A stretch of DNA of 64,000 bases from Limnephilus marmoratus (taxonomy: Eukaryota; Arthropoda; Insecta; Trichoptera; Limnephilidae). Each line of letters starts with the position of its first letter. Position 1 is the stretch's first letter. The stretch is from positions 11,364,001 through 11,428,000 of the forward strand of contig OU862919.1 of NCBI GenBank assembly GCA_917880885.1, read 5' to 3'. The position numbers and the translations under genes were made by a program. A model generated the notes under the pieces. That model did not search any database. It worked only from the letters and a program-made list of their open reading frames with translations, and had not been told where the DNA came from. Below, in pieces: positions 42,540 through 53,785 of the stretch.

Positions 42540-42950
42540 TTCTTTACATTAGCTTCACATGGGAGGCACTGCGGAAATTTCCTCTCACGGCCTATGTCAT
42601 CTTTGAGAATACTGTGTGGAGAGTCATTTTAGGAAACGAAGCAGACGAAGTTCTGGGAAGTAAAAATATGTCAGGTGTAGGTAGGAATCTGGAGGTCAGT
42701 GTGTTCAGGAATGATGGACGCATGAATCTATCCCTCCCACTGCGGTGCAAGGTGATGTTCCGAGAAAGTCCTGCTGGAGAGGTCAAAAGGTATCCGTTCA
42801 CCAGTCTCTCCCGATCCGGCCTGCCACGCAGTTGGTGGGCAGACACATCCACCGCCATGATCCGGACAAACCTCACCCCATTAACCCGGACACCCCTGCT
42901 AAATCATCAAACGTAGCGAACCACATGGGGTGACCTATGGAAGAGGTCTT
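42540..42950 (-). mobile_element. Hairpin-tailed retroelement (paralogue of 26920-27335)
   Basis: Almost identical to its block 1 copy. The coding-looking frames on both strands are shared only because the DNA is. Confidence 0.7.
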
Positions 42951-43337
42951 AATTAATCAATAAATGGTTAAAAACTGGCTTCCAAATTTGCAACGTTTAT
43001 TTCCTAAATAAAAAAATATTATAAGTGTCCATATTTAATGCCAGAATAGCTTTTTGGCCTCATCACACGCATTCGGGCGATTTTAACGTGTTAAGTAGGT
43101 ACAATCCTAAAGCATGAGAAATGTTCAGTGTTCAGTGGGTTGAAATAAATAGATAACAGAATAAATGAAAACTTGCCTGGTTAGAATAAAATTAATTTAA
43201 TTTACTAAATTCACTAAATAGTACAGAATAATAAAAGAAAAAAATAGTATTATAAAGTACAATACAATAAGATATAAATACAATACAGAAAGTATACAAG
43301 GACGTAATGTAAAACAAAAAAACACAGCAGTTAACAA
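42951..43337 (-). other. 3' flank of F-box copy A2
   Basis: Matches 27336-27717 with few changes. Confidence 0.5.
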
Positions 43338-43811
43338 TCACATATCAATAACATCGTCGTCTCCTTCATCAGAAAGTCTCACTCGCTTTGACGTGTCTTC
43401 TTCAGACGTTTGAAGAAGAGCTTCCAGTCTCTTGAGACTCTTGAAGGCAGATTCAAGTCCACGTTCAAGAGCGACGGATGATGCCAAGGAGAAAGACCGC
43501 GATAGTCTAATGGCTGGTTTCAGGTGGACGGCATCACTAATGCCGAAGCGCACAAACGGTCCGCACAGATCTGGGACTTCAGTATTCTTGGTGTTGTGCA
43601 GATGCCAGCGTAGCCTGGTCCTCAAGGCTAGGTTGCCATTTATGATCTTATTCCAAGTAGGATGAACTTCAGTAGCAGCAGCTAGGGATCTATGGTCCAA
43701 CTTTTTGAAGATCTTAGCTGCCAACTTGGTGGGAAGTTTAGCCACAAGGTCCAGGCCAGAAGTCGAGCAACTACTACCCGTCTGACAAAACACAGAGTTG
43801 AGAGCTTACAT
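43338..43811 (-). pseudogene. F-box protein gene, copy A2 (stop directly after ATG)
   Basis: The frame is intact for residues 3-157, but codon 2 is TAA: the plus strand reads AGCTTACATGG where A1 has AGCTTCCATGG. No other in-frame Met exists before the last residue, so normal initiation cannot make the protein. Non-AUG initiation (for example at the GTG for residue 7) is possible but unsupported. The remaining sequence, including the F-box with Trp53, is as well conserved as in A1, so the loss is recent. Block 1 keeps A1 intact. Confidence 0.85.
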
Positions 43812-44194
43812 GGTAAAAATTTGTTACTTTATGTAGTCACTAGAACTCACGAAAAGGTTTTTTATTTAAAATTATCATGTTCAGAGTTTCCATGGGTTCG
43901 GCAGTACCGTGCCGCTGACGGAGTCATTAGACGATATTGAAAGTAATTAATATTGCCGGAACACAATAGGTAAGTATAATGGGATAGAAAAGATTAGATG
44001 ACTCATCATTGGGCGAGGTAAGCCAAATTTCTTAGTAGGCCATTAATTTTTGCTTTTCTATTTATAAATACAGAACTTACATGATTTGATGAATTATAGT
44101 GCAGATCCACATATCTCATTTGTCAAGGTAGCAAAAGGCGGACCTAACTAACTAACCCGTTGGATGGAAGAAATTACCATTTTTTTACAATTTT

Positions 44195-44480
44195 TCCCCT
44201 AAGGAAAACCAATTTCCCTCAAGGCCTATGTCCTCTTTGGGGATGCTGTGTGGATGGTCTTCTTAGGGTAAGAAAGTTCTAGGAAGGAAAAAGGTACGTG
44301 GGGTGAGTAGGTATCTGTGGTCAACGTGTTCAAGAGTGTCGGAAGTATGATTCAATCCCTTCAACTGCGGTGAAGGCGACAGGTCAAGGGATGGCTGGAG
44401 AGGTCAAAAGACCTCCTCAATCAGTCTCTTTCGGCCCGGCCTGCCATACAGTTGGTGTGCAGGTGCATCAGGATATATAA
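44195..44480 (-). mobile_element. Hairpin-tailed retroelement (paralogue of 28560-28850)
   Basis: Matches its block 1 counterpart throughout. Confidence 0.7.
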
Positions 44481-44619
44481 TATTCGGGCAAATAAGCAAA
44501 ATCTCTGCATTTTCTTCGAATTTCGCTAGAAAAAACTCTCGTAATAGCAAACGTGAAATGTGGGTGAGCCATCGATACATCGATATTCTCAAATAATTTA
44601 TTTGTTTTCAATACATAAT

Positions 44620-45040
44620 TTTGGAGGCGGGTATGGGTACCGCCGCCCCGTGAACCATTTATTAGATAACCGATACCCCTGCCGTAGGTTACCCGAAATG
44701 ATTCGCTACGTTTGGTGACTTAGCAGGGGTGTACGGATTCATGTGGAGAAGTTTGCCTAGGTCTTGGTGGCGAATACTTTAGCCCACCTACCGCTACTGG
44801 ATTTGGAGAGGATAGTTTAGGGAATCCTAACCTAGACCTCTCCAGCCGGACTCTTTCGACCCATCGCATTTCACCGCAGTGGAAGGGATGGATTCATACG
44901 TCCGTCATTCCTGGACACATTGACCCCCAGATTCCTACCCACCCCTTATTCCTTTTTCATTCCGAGAACTTCCTCTCCTTCTTTTCCCTAAAAAGACCCT
45001 CCAGACTTTTTTATCAAGGCCGTCTATGTGGAGTTACTGT
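44620..45040 (+). mobile_element. Hairpin-tailed retroelement (paralogue of 29003-29412)
   Basis: As in block 1, but it keeps the CCCCCAGATTCCTACCCACC segment that block 1 has lost. Confidence 0.7.
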
Positions 45041-45058
45041 AAAAGAAAAAAATACTTT

Positions 45059-45333
45059 TGGGGTCGTCCTTTAATTACGTGATGTTTTTCAGCAACGTTT
45101 TAACCCCCACCCCCTTCCCCGCCGGTGATATGTGGGGAGGTTTTTGACTAACCCCCCCCCCCCCCCAAAATCACGTGTTTTTTTTGTTTGTTTTGAAATT
45201 TTCAGAATACTACCACGAAAAATCAATACACTTGATATCTCATTATACCCCCCCCCCCCCTTCGTGATATTTCGTGATTTTTCCGACCCCCCCGTCACCC
45301 CTTTCGAGCCTCACATGATTAATGGACGACCCC
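45059..45333. mobile_element. C-rich MITE (paralogue of 29432-29692)
   Basis: Same ends. The internal C runs are longer than in block 1. Confidence 0.7.
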
Positions 45334-45384
45334 TTTCTTTAAATAAATATGTAGTAATTAATGTGATAAATCCATAACTATGTT

Positions 45385-45790
45385 GCTCCCCACGCTAATT
45401 ATCAAGATTTATTTTTAAATATATTAAAAAGCAATTAACCCAAAATTGGTCATCAGGAAATTGATAACAAATTTGCATTTGGTGACACATAATTACAAGA
45501 GTAAACACCAGAACAGCAGTGTACGTAATTACAGTTACATTAAATAATGTGGAAACATGACTTCCAAAAACCAGATTACAAGGAACGCCAAAACTAACGC
45601 ATTGGATGGCTATCGAACAAAGGGTAATAGAAAACAATATAACCTGTGATTAACATAAACCAATTAGCAACCTGGTTACTACGGAGTAACCCCTATTTCT
45701 TAACGATTATTATCTTAACGATTATTGCTTCTGACGCTATCAAACCTACGGCAAATAAATAGATTTTAGTGATGTCAGTATCTGCGAGCC
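45385..45790. repeat. Dispersed repeat R23 (paralogue of 29745-30150)
   Basis: Same words, with one TTATCTTAACGAT unit fewer. Confidence 0.65.
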
Positions 45791-45819
45791 CAGTACAGTA
45801 CGCCCAGTTAAACGATTTT

Positions 45820-45990
45820 TTTACATTAGCTCCACACAGTAAGCCCTAAGTAAAATAATTCCACTCAGGGCCTATTTCATCTTTGGGGATGCTGTGTGGA
45901 GGATTTTTTAGGGAAAGGAAGGAGATGAAATTATGGGAAGATAAAAGGTATGAGGGGTGGGTAGGAATTTGGGGGTCAGGTGTGTGATGT
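45820..45990 (-). mobile_element. Hairpin-tailed fragment (paralogue of 30190-30360)
   Basis: CTCCACACAGTAAGCCCTAA to GGGGATGCTGTGTGGAGG. Confidence 0.7.
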
Positions 45991-46124
45991 CCATAGATTG
46001 AAGTTTACGCTTGAGCTCAGGTATCAATTAGACATTACGTGACGTCGAATCCATCTTCCGACCTCTTGGTAAAAAAGGGTAGATTAATAACGATATCTGT
46101 CAAATATGTAAACTAAACCATTAT

Positions 46125-46535
46125 CCTTATTATTAATTTTTTAAACTTTATGAGTAAAATCTCAAATTATAATATTTAATTAAATGAAGACAATATTAGC
46201 GAAACTCAATCGAAATCTGCGTATTACAAATAAAATGGATAAAAATTTATCCAGACACTATCTAGATTGCATTTAGTTCGAGTTGAATCTTGTAATCATA
46301 TATAAAGATAGCAGCCAATAATATGTGCGTTAAGTAAGTGAAGATAATGTTGGTAGTTCTTAGTCGAAGTATGATACAGTTAAAAGTGACCGAATTAATA
46401 TGGGCTCCGTAGCTTAATCGGTAGAGCTGTTTCCATGTAAGAAAAGGGTTCTGGGTTCGAGTCCCAGCGGAGCCAATATCTTTTCTGTTTTTTCTGTCTC
46501 CAGATTTCGCTAATATTGTCTTCATTTAATTAAAT
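46125..46535 (+). mobile_element. tRNA-carrying element with 31-bp perfect inverted repeats
   Basis: Inserted in block 2 only. The block 1 site (GTAAACTAAACCATTATACG at about 30485) is undisturbed, and here TAAACCATTAT is duplicated at 46114-46124 and 46535-46545. Within it, 46174-46204 and 46505-46535 are exact reverse complements (31 bp, ending in GACAATATTAGCGAAA). The tRNA-like gene is at 46403-46475. The body and tail are shared with the diverged element at 3313-3600. Neither an ordinary SINE (the tRNA is not at the 5' end) nor an ordinary MITE (about 49 bp lie outside the left arm). Confidence 0.8.
46403..46475 (+). tRNA. tRNA-like gene, anticodon position TGT (Thr-like), atypical
   Basis: A full cloverleaf can be drawn. 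Acceptor arms are GGCTCCG/CGGAGCC with discriminator A, D arm GCTT..GAGC, anticodon arm GTTTC/GAAAA (one mismatch), loop CATGTAA, T arm CTGGG/CCCAG with loop TTCGAGT. A- and B-box promoters are present. The loop has A at position 33 where tRNAs have U, so the TGT anticodon (46436-46438) is doubtful. It lies inside a mobile element and is not followed by a clear T-run terminator. It could be transcribed by RNA polymerase III but is probably not a working tRNA. Confidence 0.6.
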
Positions 46536-46708
46536 AAACCATTATACGTTTCTAATAATGTTACGCATTAGGCATAAATATTTCACATAGATTACCCATG
46601 CACCAACAAACTTAACTAGTATTTTTTTAAATGTATTGTATTAACCTTTAAAAATAACAGAAATCTTAGAAAAACGTCAGTACTTCCTACTCCAAAATGT
46701 AAAAAAAA

Positions 46709-46953
46709 CAATATGGTTTAATTTTTTATTTTTTTTATTCAGTTTAAATTTTCGACATAATTTTATGTTTCTGATTTTTTCAGGTAGGGAGTTAAATTTT
46801 TTTTTAATTCTGAGTTACTGTAAAAAATAAAAAATGTAATTTTTTTTTTAATTCTGAGTTACTGTAAAATAAAAAACCTGAAAAAATCAGAAACATAAAA
46901 TTATGTCGAAAATTTAACTGAATTAAAAAAAATTAAAAAATTAAACCAATATA
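46709..46953. mobile_element. Foldback element, block 2 copy with duplicated loop
   Basis: Arms as in 31295-31482. The loop holds two copies of AATTCTGAGTTACTGTAAAA, absent in block 1. Confidence 0.8.
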
Positions 46954-46964
46954 ATACACCCCCC

Positions 46965-47969
46965 ATATACACAAGCCCTGCTTATTTATGGGTGTAAATC
47001 AAATACATATATTATGTAATTAATTATTGTTTAACATTTATTGCAATTTATGTATCTTTTGGTAAATAAAAAAAATAAAAAATAAAAAATTTTAAAATTT
47101 AAAAAAAAAACACTTATTATTTTCACCTTGCGTCAGTACTTATAGAAGCACCTTCGCCGTTTTAATTTGGACAAGCGATTTCAGTAGATTTATCCCTCAT
47201 ACTGTCCACATTAATCATATAATGTGAAAGGCCAGTTGTTTCACAGGAATTCAAATGTAACATTGTCATCAAATAAACACTTGACACCATTTTGTTTTTC
47301 GACATCTGAAAAGTCCCGCTTAAACGCCCATTCTAGGTGCGTTTCATCTTTATAAAAAATTGTAACAAAACCGACAAACTGTCAAAAAATTTTCAAAAGA
47401 TGAAATGGACATAGAATTGGCATTTAATGGAGACATTTGAATTGACAATAAAACAAAATGCACTGAGTGACCATTTGATGACTTCGTCACAAATGAATTT
47501 CTGCGAAACAACTAGGCCTTATTGTTTGTTGGGTTAAGTGCAAGAAGTTGGATGTGCATATAAACTATTTTCTTTGAACTTCACAGTATTACTAGCATTT
47601 CTATGAATAAAAATATTGTACATATTTGTAACCAGAATCGCTATTGGACTAACGCTGTTGCTAATGCATGCTAGAAATGTTCAGTGTGTAATTATAATAA
47701 TAATTGAATGATTGTGTTCAGTGTGTAATTATAATAATAATGATGATTTTTGTGAGAAATCACCTCAAAGACTTTCAAATTGGGTTGAAATAAATAGAAA
47801 ACAGAATAAATGAAAACTTACCTGGTTAGAATAAAATTAATTTAATTTATTAAATAGTACAGAATAATAAAAGGAAAAAATGGTATTATAAAGTACAATA
47901 CAATAAGATATAAATATAATACAGAAAGTATACACGTAATGTAAAACAAAAAAATACAGCAGTTAACAA
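46965..47969. other. 3' flank of F-box copy B2
   Basis: Non-coding, paralogous to 31701-32656. A short GTTCAGTGTGTAATTATAAT duplication lies at 47678-47740. Confidence 0.5.
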
Positions 47970-48443
47970 TCAGATATCCATGACATCGTCGTCTCCTTCT
48001 TCAGAAAGCCTCACTCGCTTTGACGTGTCTTCTTCAGACGTTTGAAGAAGGGCTTCCAGTCTCCTGAGACTCTTGAAGGCAGATTCGAGTCCACGTTCAA
48101 GAGCGACGGATGATGCCAAGGAGAAAGACCGCGATAGTCTAATGGCTGGTTTCAGGTCGACGGCATCACTAAGGCCGAAGCGCACAAACGGTCCGCACAG
48201 ATCTGGGACTTCAGTATTCTTGGTGCTGTGCAGATGCCAGCGTAGCCTGGTCCTTAAAGCTAGGTTGCCATTGATGATCTTATTCCAAGTCGAATGAACC
48301 TCGGAAGCAGCAGCTAGGGAGCTATGGTCCAACTTTTTGAAGATCTTAGCTGCCAACTTGGTAGGAAGTTTAGCCACAAGGTCCAGGCCAGAAGTCGAGC
48401 AACTACTACCCGTCCGGCAAAACGAATTGTTGAGAGCTTCCAT
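47970..48443 (-). CDS. Small F-box protein, copy B2 (intact)
   Basis: A 157-residue member of the family, and the intact partner of the broken B1. The F-box is at residues 22-70 with LP 26-27 and Trp53. B-type differences: NNSFCRTG near the N-terminus, SGLDL, FGLSDAVDL, a KSLRRLEAL helix, and tail SEEGDDDVMDI. Most changes fall outside the F-box core, consistent with constraint on Skp1 contact. The 5' flank is shared with A copies. Substrate and expression are unknown. Confidence 0.75.
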   Translation of the reverse strand: MEALNNSFCRTGSSCSTSGLDLVAKLPTKLAAKIFKKLDHSSLAAASEVHSTWNKIINGNLALRTRLRWHLHSTKNTEVPDLCGPFVRFGLSDAVDLKPAIRLSRSFSLASSVALERGLESAFKSLRRLEALLQTSEEDTSKRVRLSEEGDDDVMDI

Positions 48444-48824
48444 GGTAAAAATTAGTTACTTTATGTAGTCTCACGAAAGGGTTTTTATACTTTTTATTTA
48501 AAATTATTATGTTCAGAGTTCTCATGGGTTCGGCAGTACTGTGTCGCTGACGTAGTCATTAGACGATATTGAAAGTAATTAATATTGCCGGAACACAATA
48601 GGTAAGTATAATGGGTTAGAAAGGATTAGATGACTCATTGGGCGAGATAAGTCAAATTTCTCAGTAGGCCATTAATTTTTGCTTTTCTATTAATAAAAAC
48701 AGCACTACATGATTTGATGAATTATAGTGCAGATCGACATATCTCATATGTCCAGGTAGCAAAAGGCGGACCTAACTAACCCGTTGGAAGGAAGAAATTA
48801 CCGCTTTTATTTTACAATAGTTCC

Positions 48825-48870
48825 ACACTCCACACAGTTTCCTATTTCCTCTTTGGAGATGCTGTGTGGA
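48825..48870 (-). mobile_element. Hairpin tail fragment (paralogue of 33835-33920)
   Basis: Only the outer stem CTCCACACAG...CTGTGTGGA remains; the inner stem is deleted. Confidence 0.6.
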
Positions 48871-48879
48871 TGGTATTTT

Positions 48880-49310
48880 TATGAGTATGTAATAATATAA
48901 TAAGGTTCATGGATAATAAACATATTTACATTTAACAAGGTTCTCTCATACTGGCACTTTTCGAAAAAAAAACATATTTTAACGTATAATAAACGTATTT
49001 TCTAAGCTCTAGTACATTTCTAATATTATTTCTCAAAAAGGGTATAAGTAAGTACCTTCTTCATAACAACTATATCCGAGAAACATACATACGGATGCAA
49101 CTCCATGAAATATTCAGGAGGGCAGAAAAACTGAGTTTTTTTGGCAAACCTTTCGTTACTTCCACGGTTTTTTCAATTATTGAATGTGAAATTTACTTGA
49201 TTTTTTTGGCAAACCTGAACATTTCGTGTTTTGTAGTAAATTGCTATCGGGGCGTTTAAATAAAGTTCATAATAAATTATCATAAATATTTAATAGAGTT
49301 ATTAATAATA
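48880..49310 (+). repeat. Dispersed repeat R34, copy 2
   Basis: Paralogue of 33925-34372, with a small replacement near 48975 and without the LINE at its right edge. Confidence 0.65.
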
Positions 49311-49592
49311 TAAACCTATGTTTTTAAGTTACTTTTGATTTTCGGCCATGGGTTTTAAGTTTTAATGGTAGGTACAGCATCATGAGGTTTTTTGAAATAC
49401 CAAATTAGCGTGGTCAAATTACAGTTACCTACATTACCTATAGGGTATAGGGAAATGATATAAAATATTTGCAAAATTTTCACATTTAATTAAAAAATCG
49501 AATTTCGCGTTAAACTTGTAAAAAACGCAAAATTTGGATGAAAACTGACGAATTGCCAGACAAAATTCGTGTTTCAATTGATTTGTGCTTAA

Positions 49593-50305
49593 GATCGTTT
49601 AACCAGCCAGCGACCGAAAATCTACATTCCGTCGAAAGTTGTTCTTACGATCGCACAGGGCTGTTCCAATGAGAAAGATTAATTATTCTCCGTACCACCT
49701 TTTTAAAATTATATATAACTCAATATCGATTTTATTTTATTCCAAATTTGCTTTAATTTATACCTACATCCAAAAATGCTGAAAGGCGTGATGATAAAAC
49801 TATTAAAATAATGTACTTTTTGTAATTATTTTTTGATTATAAGTATTTACCATTTTTCAATAATGTCTAATTAAATAAGAATGTAAAAAAAATCTGAAAT
49901 ATATTAGTTTGTAAGTGCGCAAATTTTCCAATAACGGACCAATTTTCGTCAAGAAACACATGTACGTAGGTATATATTTTTTAATGATTTTATTTAAACT
50001 AAAATTGAAATTCTTAAACATGCGTTGGCCAGAAAATAATATATTGATTTATTTTACTGCATGATTATATGATTTGAAATGGGTATGGTATTATACAATT
50101 TTTTTTTGAAAATTTAACAAATCTAACAAAAGTTAACCTTATTATCCTAAAAATAAACATTTTTTCTCAAAATTTGAAACATGCGAATGCTAGAAAAAAG
50201 AACAATCTTTCGAAATCCATTTATCAGTTTTTGTGGAAAAGAGTCAATACGTCTAAAATCTGAATTAAAAGTGACATATTTCTTCTTTTCCCTGGTTATA
50301 CCCTC
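49593..50305 (+). mobile_element. R21 element (paralogue of 35721-36433)
   Basis: TTAA at 49589-49592 and 50306-50309. Confidence 0.7.
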
Positions 50306-50429
50306 TTAATTCGGAGAACACAATTTTTAATAAAAAATCGTGTAATTGCAAACGCGAAATGTGAGTGAACCGGAATGTTTATCGGTAGGCTCGTTACCTC
50401 CCAATTCTTAAATGATTTTATTGTTATGA

Positions 50430-50705
50430 GAGGCGGGTATGGTTACCGCCGCCCCGGAAAACATCTATCGGGTAACCAACACCCCTGGCGTAGATTCATC
50501 GTTGTAAGATTTGTCTATTTGTGTTTGCCAATCTGATGCATGGCGAGCAGGATCGGGAGAGGTTGGCACATTGATTCCTACCCACCCCTCATATCGTTTT
50601 CATTCTCAGAACTTCCTCTCCTTCCTTTCCTTATAAAGACCCTTCATACAGCATCCCAAAGACGACGAAGACCCTTTGGGGAAATTTTCCTTAAGGCCTT
50701 ATATA
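50430..50705 (+). mobile_element. Hairpin-tailed retroelement (paralogue of 36558-36832)
   Basis: Starts GAGGCGGGTATGGTTACCG. Same internal deletion as block 1, so the deletion predates the duplication. Confidence 0.65.
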
Positions 50706-50749
50706 ATAAAAAAAGTATTTTTCTTAATAAATATTATGTAAATATTACG

Positions 50750-51440
50750 ATGATAAAATCCATTACTATGTTGCACCCCATGCAAATTATCAGGGTTTAT
50801 TTTGAAACATATTGAAAAACAATTAACTTAAAATTGTTATTAGGAAATTTGTGCTACATTTGCAATTGGTGACCCATAATTACAACAGTGAGCGCCAGAA
50901 TGACAATATAATAACAATTATATTAAATAACATGCAAACATGACTTCTAAAAACCATATTTCAGGGAACGCCAAAACTAATGCATTTGGAAGAGTATCGA
51001 CCAAAGGGTAGTAGAAAATGCAACCATTTCGTTAAGACAACTCAATTAGCAACCTGGTTACCACGGAGTAACCTCTATTTCTTAACGATTATTGCTTCTG
51101 ACGCTACAAAACCTATGGAAATTAACTAGATTTTAATGATGTCATTAAAATCCAATGAGTCACACATTACTCTGTAAAATCTTGGAAATCCTACGGGGTG
51201 GGAATTTAAATATACTATTATTCAAACATCACAGCCAATCACGGCTTAACAATAAATCCATCGTAGTAGTACAGACTACTTACCAGTAAAGTTATGTATA
51301 GTCGAACAGACGAAAAATAACGAGCTGGAGGTTTATGAGAAGGAACACATGAGAAAATGTTGACGTATTTAGAATTTTTACCTTTGAAATTAGATGAATT
51401 GTTGAAATTTTGTGAAAAAAAACCGTCCTTTAAAGTCGTT
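50750..51440. repeat. Dispersed repeat R23 (paralogue of 36880-37570)
   Basis: Same words and the same junction to the LINE remnant. Confidence 0.65.
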
Positions 51441-51459
51441 GAAGGAGTCACTTTCTTTA

Positions 51460-51845
51460 AAGTGCTGTGTGGAGGGTACTTTTGAGGAGAGGAACAAGGG
51501 TCTTGAAGACCCATGTTGTAGGTAAGAGGAAATGCAAAGGCAGGCAAATCGTTCCACAGCCGAGCTGCTGGACTCAAGAACGACCGTTAATCGTAGCAAT
51601 GACCCGTTCTCATGTGACAAATGTCAAAGGTGGATATTTGTTGAGCGCCTGTTTGGCGTGTTTTTACCGACTAGGCATCGGTGCCGAGGGGATCAATGAC
51701 GCTAGTTCCTCGCAGCATTTTCATTGAAATACCGGTGGAAAATGGACAGCACCCGACGCGTATGCTTTAAAGATTTCAATCTGTTTGTTAAGATAGGAGA
51801 ATTTATCAAACGGACCGCCCGTTTCTGCACAGGGTCGAGGGTTTT
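51460..51845 (-). pseudogene. LINE ORF2 C-terminal remnant (paralogue of 37580-37990)
   Basis: Minus strand, with AARLWNDLPAFAFPLTYN, NMGLQDPC and downstream NFKGKNSKYVNIFS. Frameshifts are as in block 1. Confidence 0.65.
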
Positions 51846-51944
51846 TCAGGTATTTTGGGGCTGTTGATAAGGGTGGCTGCCAAATTCAACCGTGGGACGC
51901 ACTTTAGGTTTGTACAGGATTAGCAGTTGTGTACTATTAGAGTA

Positions 51945-52362
51945 TTACGACCTCCGTAGTCCAGTGGGTAAGACTCTTGACTCACAGTCCGGAGGTCGCG
52001 GGTTCAAACCCGGCATGCGCAAATAAATTTGGTTAATTTGTGTTATTTCACAATTAATTCTTTTAAAATAATATATAGTATATTTGCGGCATGTTCCAGA
52101 GTGGAAGCTACTATCAGTATCGCCCTGGTGTAAGACCACCATTTAGAATTGAAACGTTGCTTGAAAATGGCTTTAGCCGTGTTTGGTGACCAGATCTGAA
52201 TAGCCAGGTACTTCCCAACCTTCCTCTTCCCCACCTCCTTCCCCTCCCCACTACCTTTAGCCTCACAACATACCCCAATTGGGGATGCCATAGTCTCACT
52301 GGCTCCAGACGGGAGCAGTTGAGATTCTTGTGCGGTTATTCACTGTAAAAAAAAAAAAAATT
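51945..52362 (+). mobile_element. tRNA-derived SINE, copy S4, full length, block 2 only
   Basis: The head at 51951-52020 has A-box-like TAGTCCAGTGGGTAAGAC, CTCACAG in the anticodon-loop position, and B-box-like GGGTTCAAACCC. The body is as in S3. A tail of 14 A lies at 52349-52362. Block 1 at about 38065 (CTATTAGATTATCTGCGAGC) lacks it. The tail is young-looking. The head differs from that of S3, where the loop position is CGC. Confidence 0.8.
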
Positions 52363-52424
52363 GCGAGCCCTGTACAGAGTGTACAGTACGAACAGTTAAA
52401 CGATTTTTTTTATTCTTTTTTACA

Positions 52425-52580
52425 TTAGCTCCACACAGGAGGCCCTAAGGAAAATAATTCCACTCAGGACGTATTTTATCTTTGGGGATGCTGTGTGGAG
52501 GATCATTTTAGAGGAAGGAAGGAAAGGAAATTCCAGCTAGGAAAAAGGTATGAGCGGTGGGTAGAAATTTGGGGGTCTGG
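52425..52580 (-). mobile_element. Hairpin-tailed fragment (paralogue of 38140-38310)
   Basis: CTCCACACAGGAGGCCCTAA to GGGGATGCTGTGTGGAGG. Confidence 0.7.
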
Positions 52581-52952
52581 TGTTTCAGGTGTGTGATGTT
52601 CATAGATTGAAGTTAACGCTTGAGCTCAGCTATTAGACATTACGCGGCATCGATTCCATCTTCCGACCTCATGGTAAAAAAGCGTAGATTAATAACGACA
52701 TCTGTCAAAAATTAAACAAAACCATTATATATTTCCAAAAATATTACGCAGAAATATTTCACGTAGCTTACCCATGCACCAGAAACATGAACTAGTATTT
52801 TTTAAATGTAATAATTGAAATGAAAATTATTATTTACACTTTGCATCAATACTTACATAAATACACCGTTTTAATTTGGATAAGCGATTTAAGTATATTT
52901 ATCCCTTATAATATCCACATTAATAATATAATGTGCGAGTTTTTTAGCTTAA

Positions 52953-53639
52953 AGACCTTAAACCAGGCAGCGGCCGAGAATCCAAATTTGATGTTCTTAC
53001 GATCGTACAAGGCGGTTCCAATGAGAAAGATTAATTATTCTACGTACCATCTTTTTAAATTATTACTCTATATCGAATTTATTTAACTCAAAATTTGCTT
53101 AAATTTATACCTACATTCAGAAATGCTGAAAAACGTTATGATAAAACAATTAAAATTATGCACTTTTCGTAATTACTTTTTGATCAAAAGTATCAACAAT
53201 TTTTCAAATATGTCTAAGCAAAATTATAACGAAAAAAAAACTTAAATATATTAGTTTGTAAGACCGTAAATAAATAGACAAAACACAGACCGCGCGGAAC
53301 TTTTTTTAAATGATTTTATTTAAACTAAAATTAAAATTCTGAAACATGGCCTTCCCAGATAATTTATTGATTTATTTTACTGCATGATCATAAATATGAT
53401 TTGAAATGTGTGTTGTATAATAAAAAAAATGTTTAAAAATTTTAAAAAATCTGCCAACGATCTATGGTATAACCTTATTATACTAAAAATAAACATTTCT
53501 TTCTCAAAATTAAAAACATACCTTTAGATAAAAGAACAATCTTTCTAAATCAATTTATAATTTTTTGTGGAAAGGAGTCAATACGTCTAAAATTTAATTT
53601 TAAAATGACATATTTCCGGATTTCTCTGGTAATTCCCTC
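52953..53639 (+). mobile_element. R21 element in unit C2
   Basis: TTAA at 52949-52952 and 53640-53643. Paralogue of 38665-39349. Confidence 0.7.
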
Positions 53640-53785
53640 TTAAGGCCTGATGTTTAACAGAAATTCAAATGTAACATTGTCATCAAATGGACGTTCAGCG
53701 CCATTTCGTTTTTTGACATTTGAAAGGCCCTCTTTAAACGCCGATTCTAGGTGCATTTCATCTTTATAACAAAGTGTAACAAACC

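Noticed and set aside
46403..46475. A functional host tRNA-Thr(TGT) gene
   Set aside because: The cloverleaf is good but position 33 is A, not U, the anticodon stem has a mismatch, and it lies inside a mobile element. Kept only as tRNA-like.
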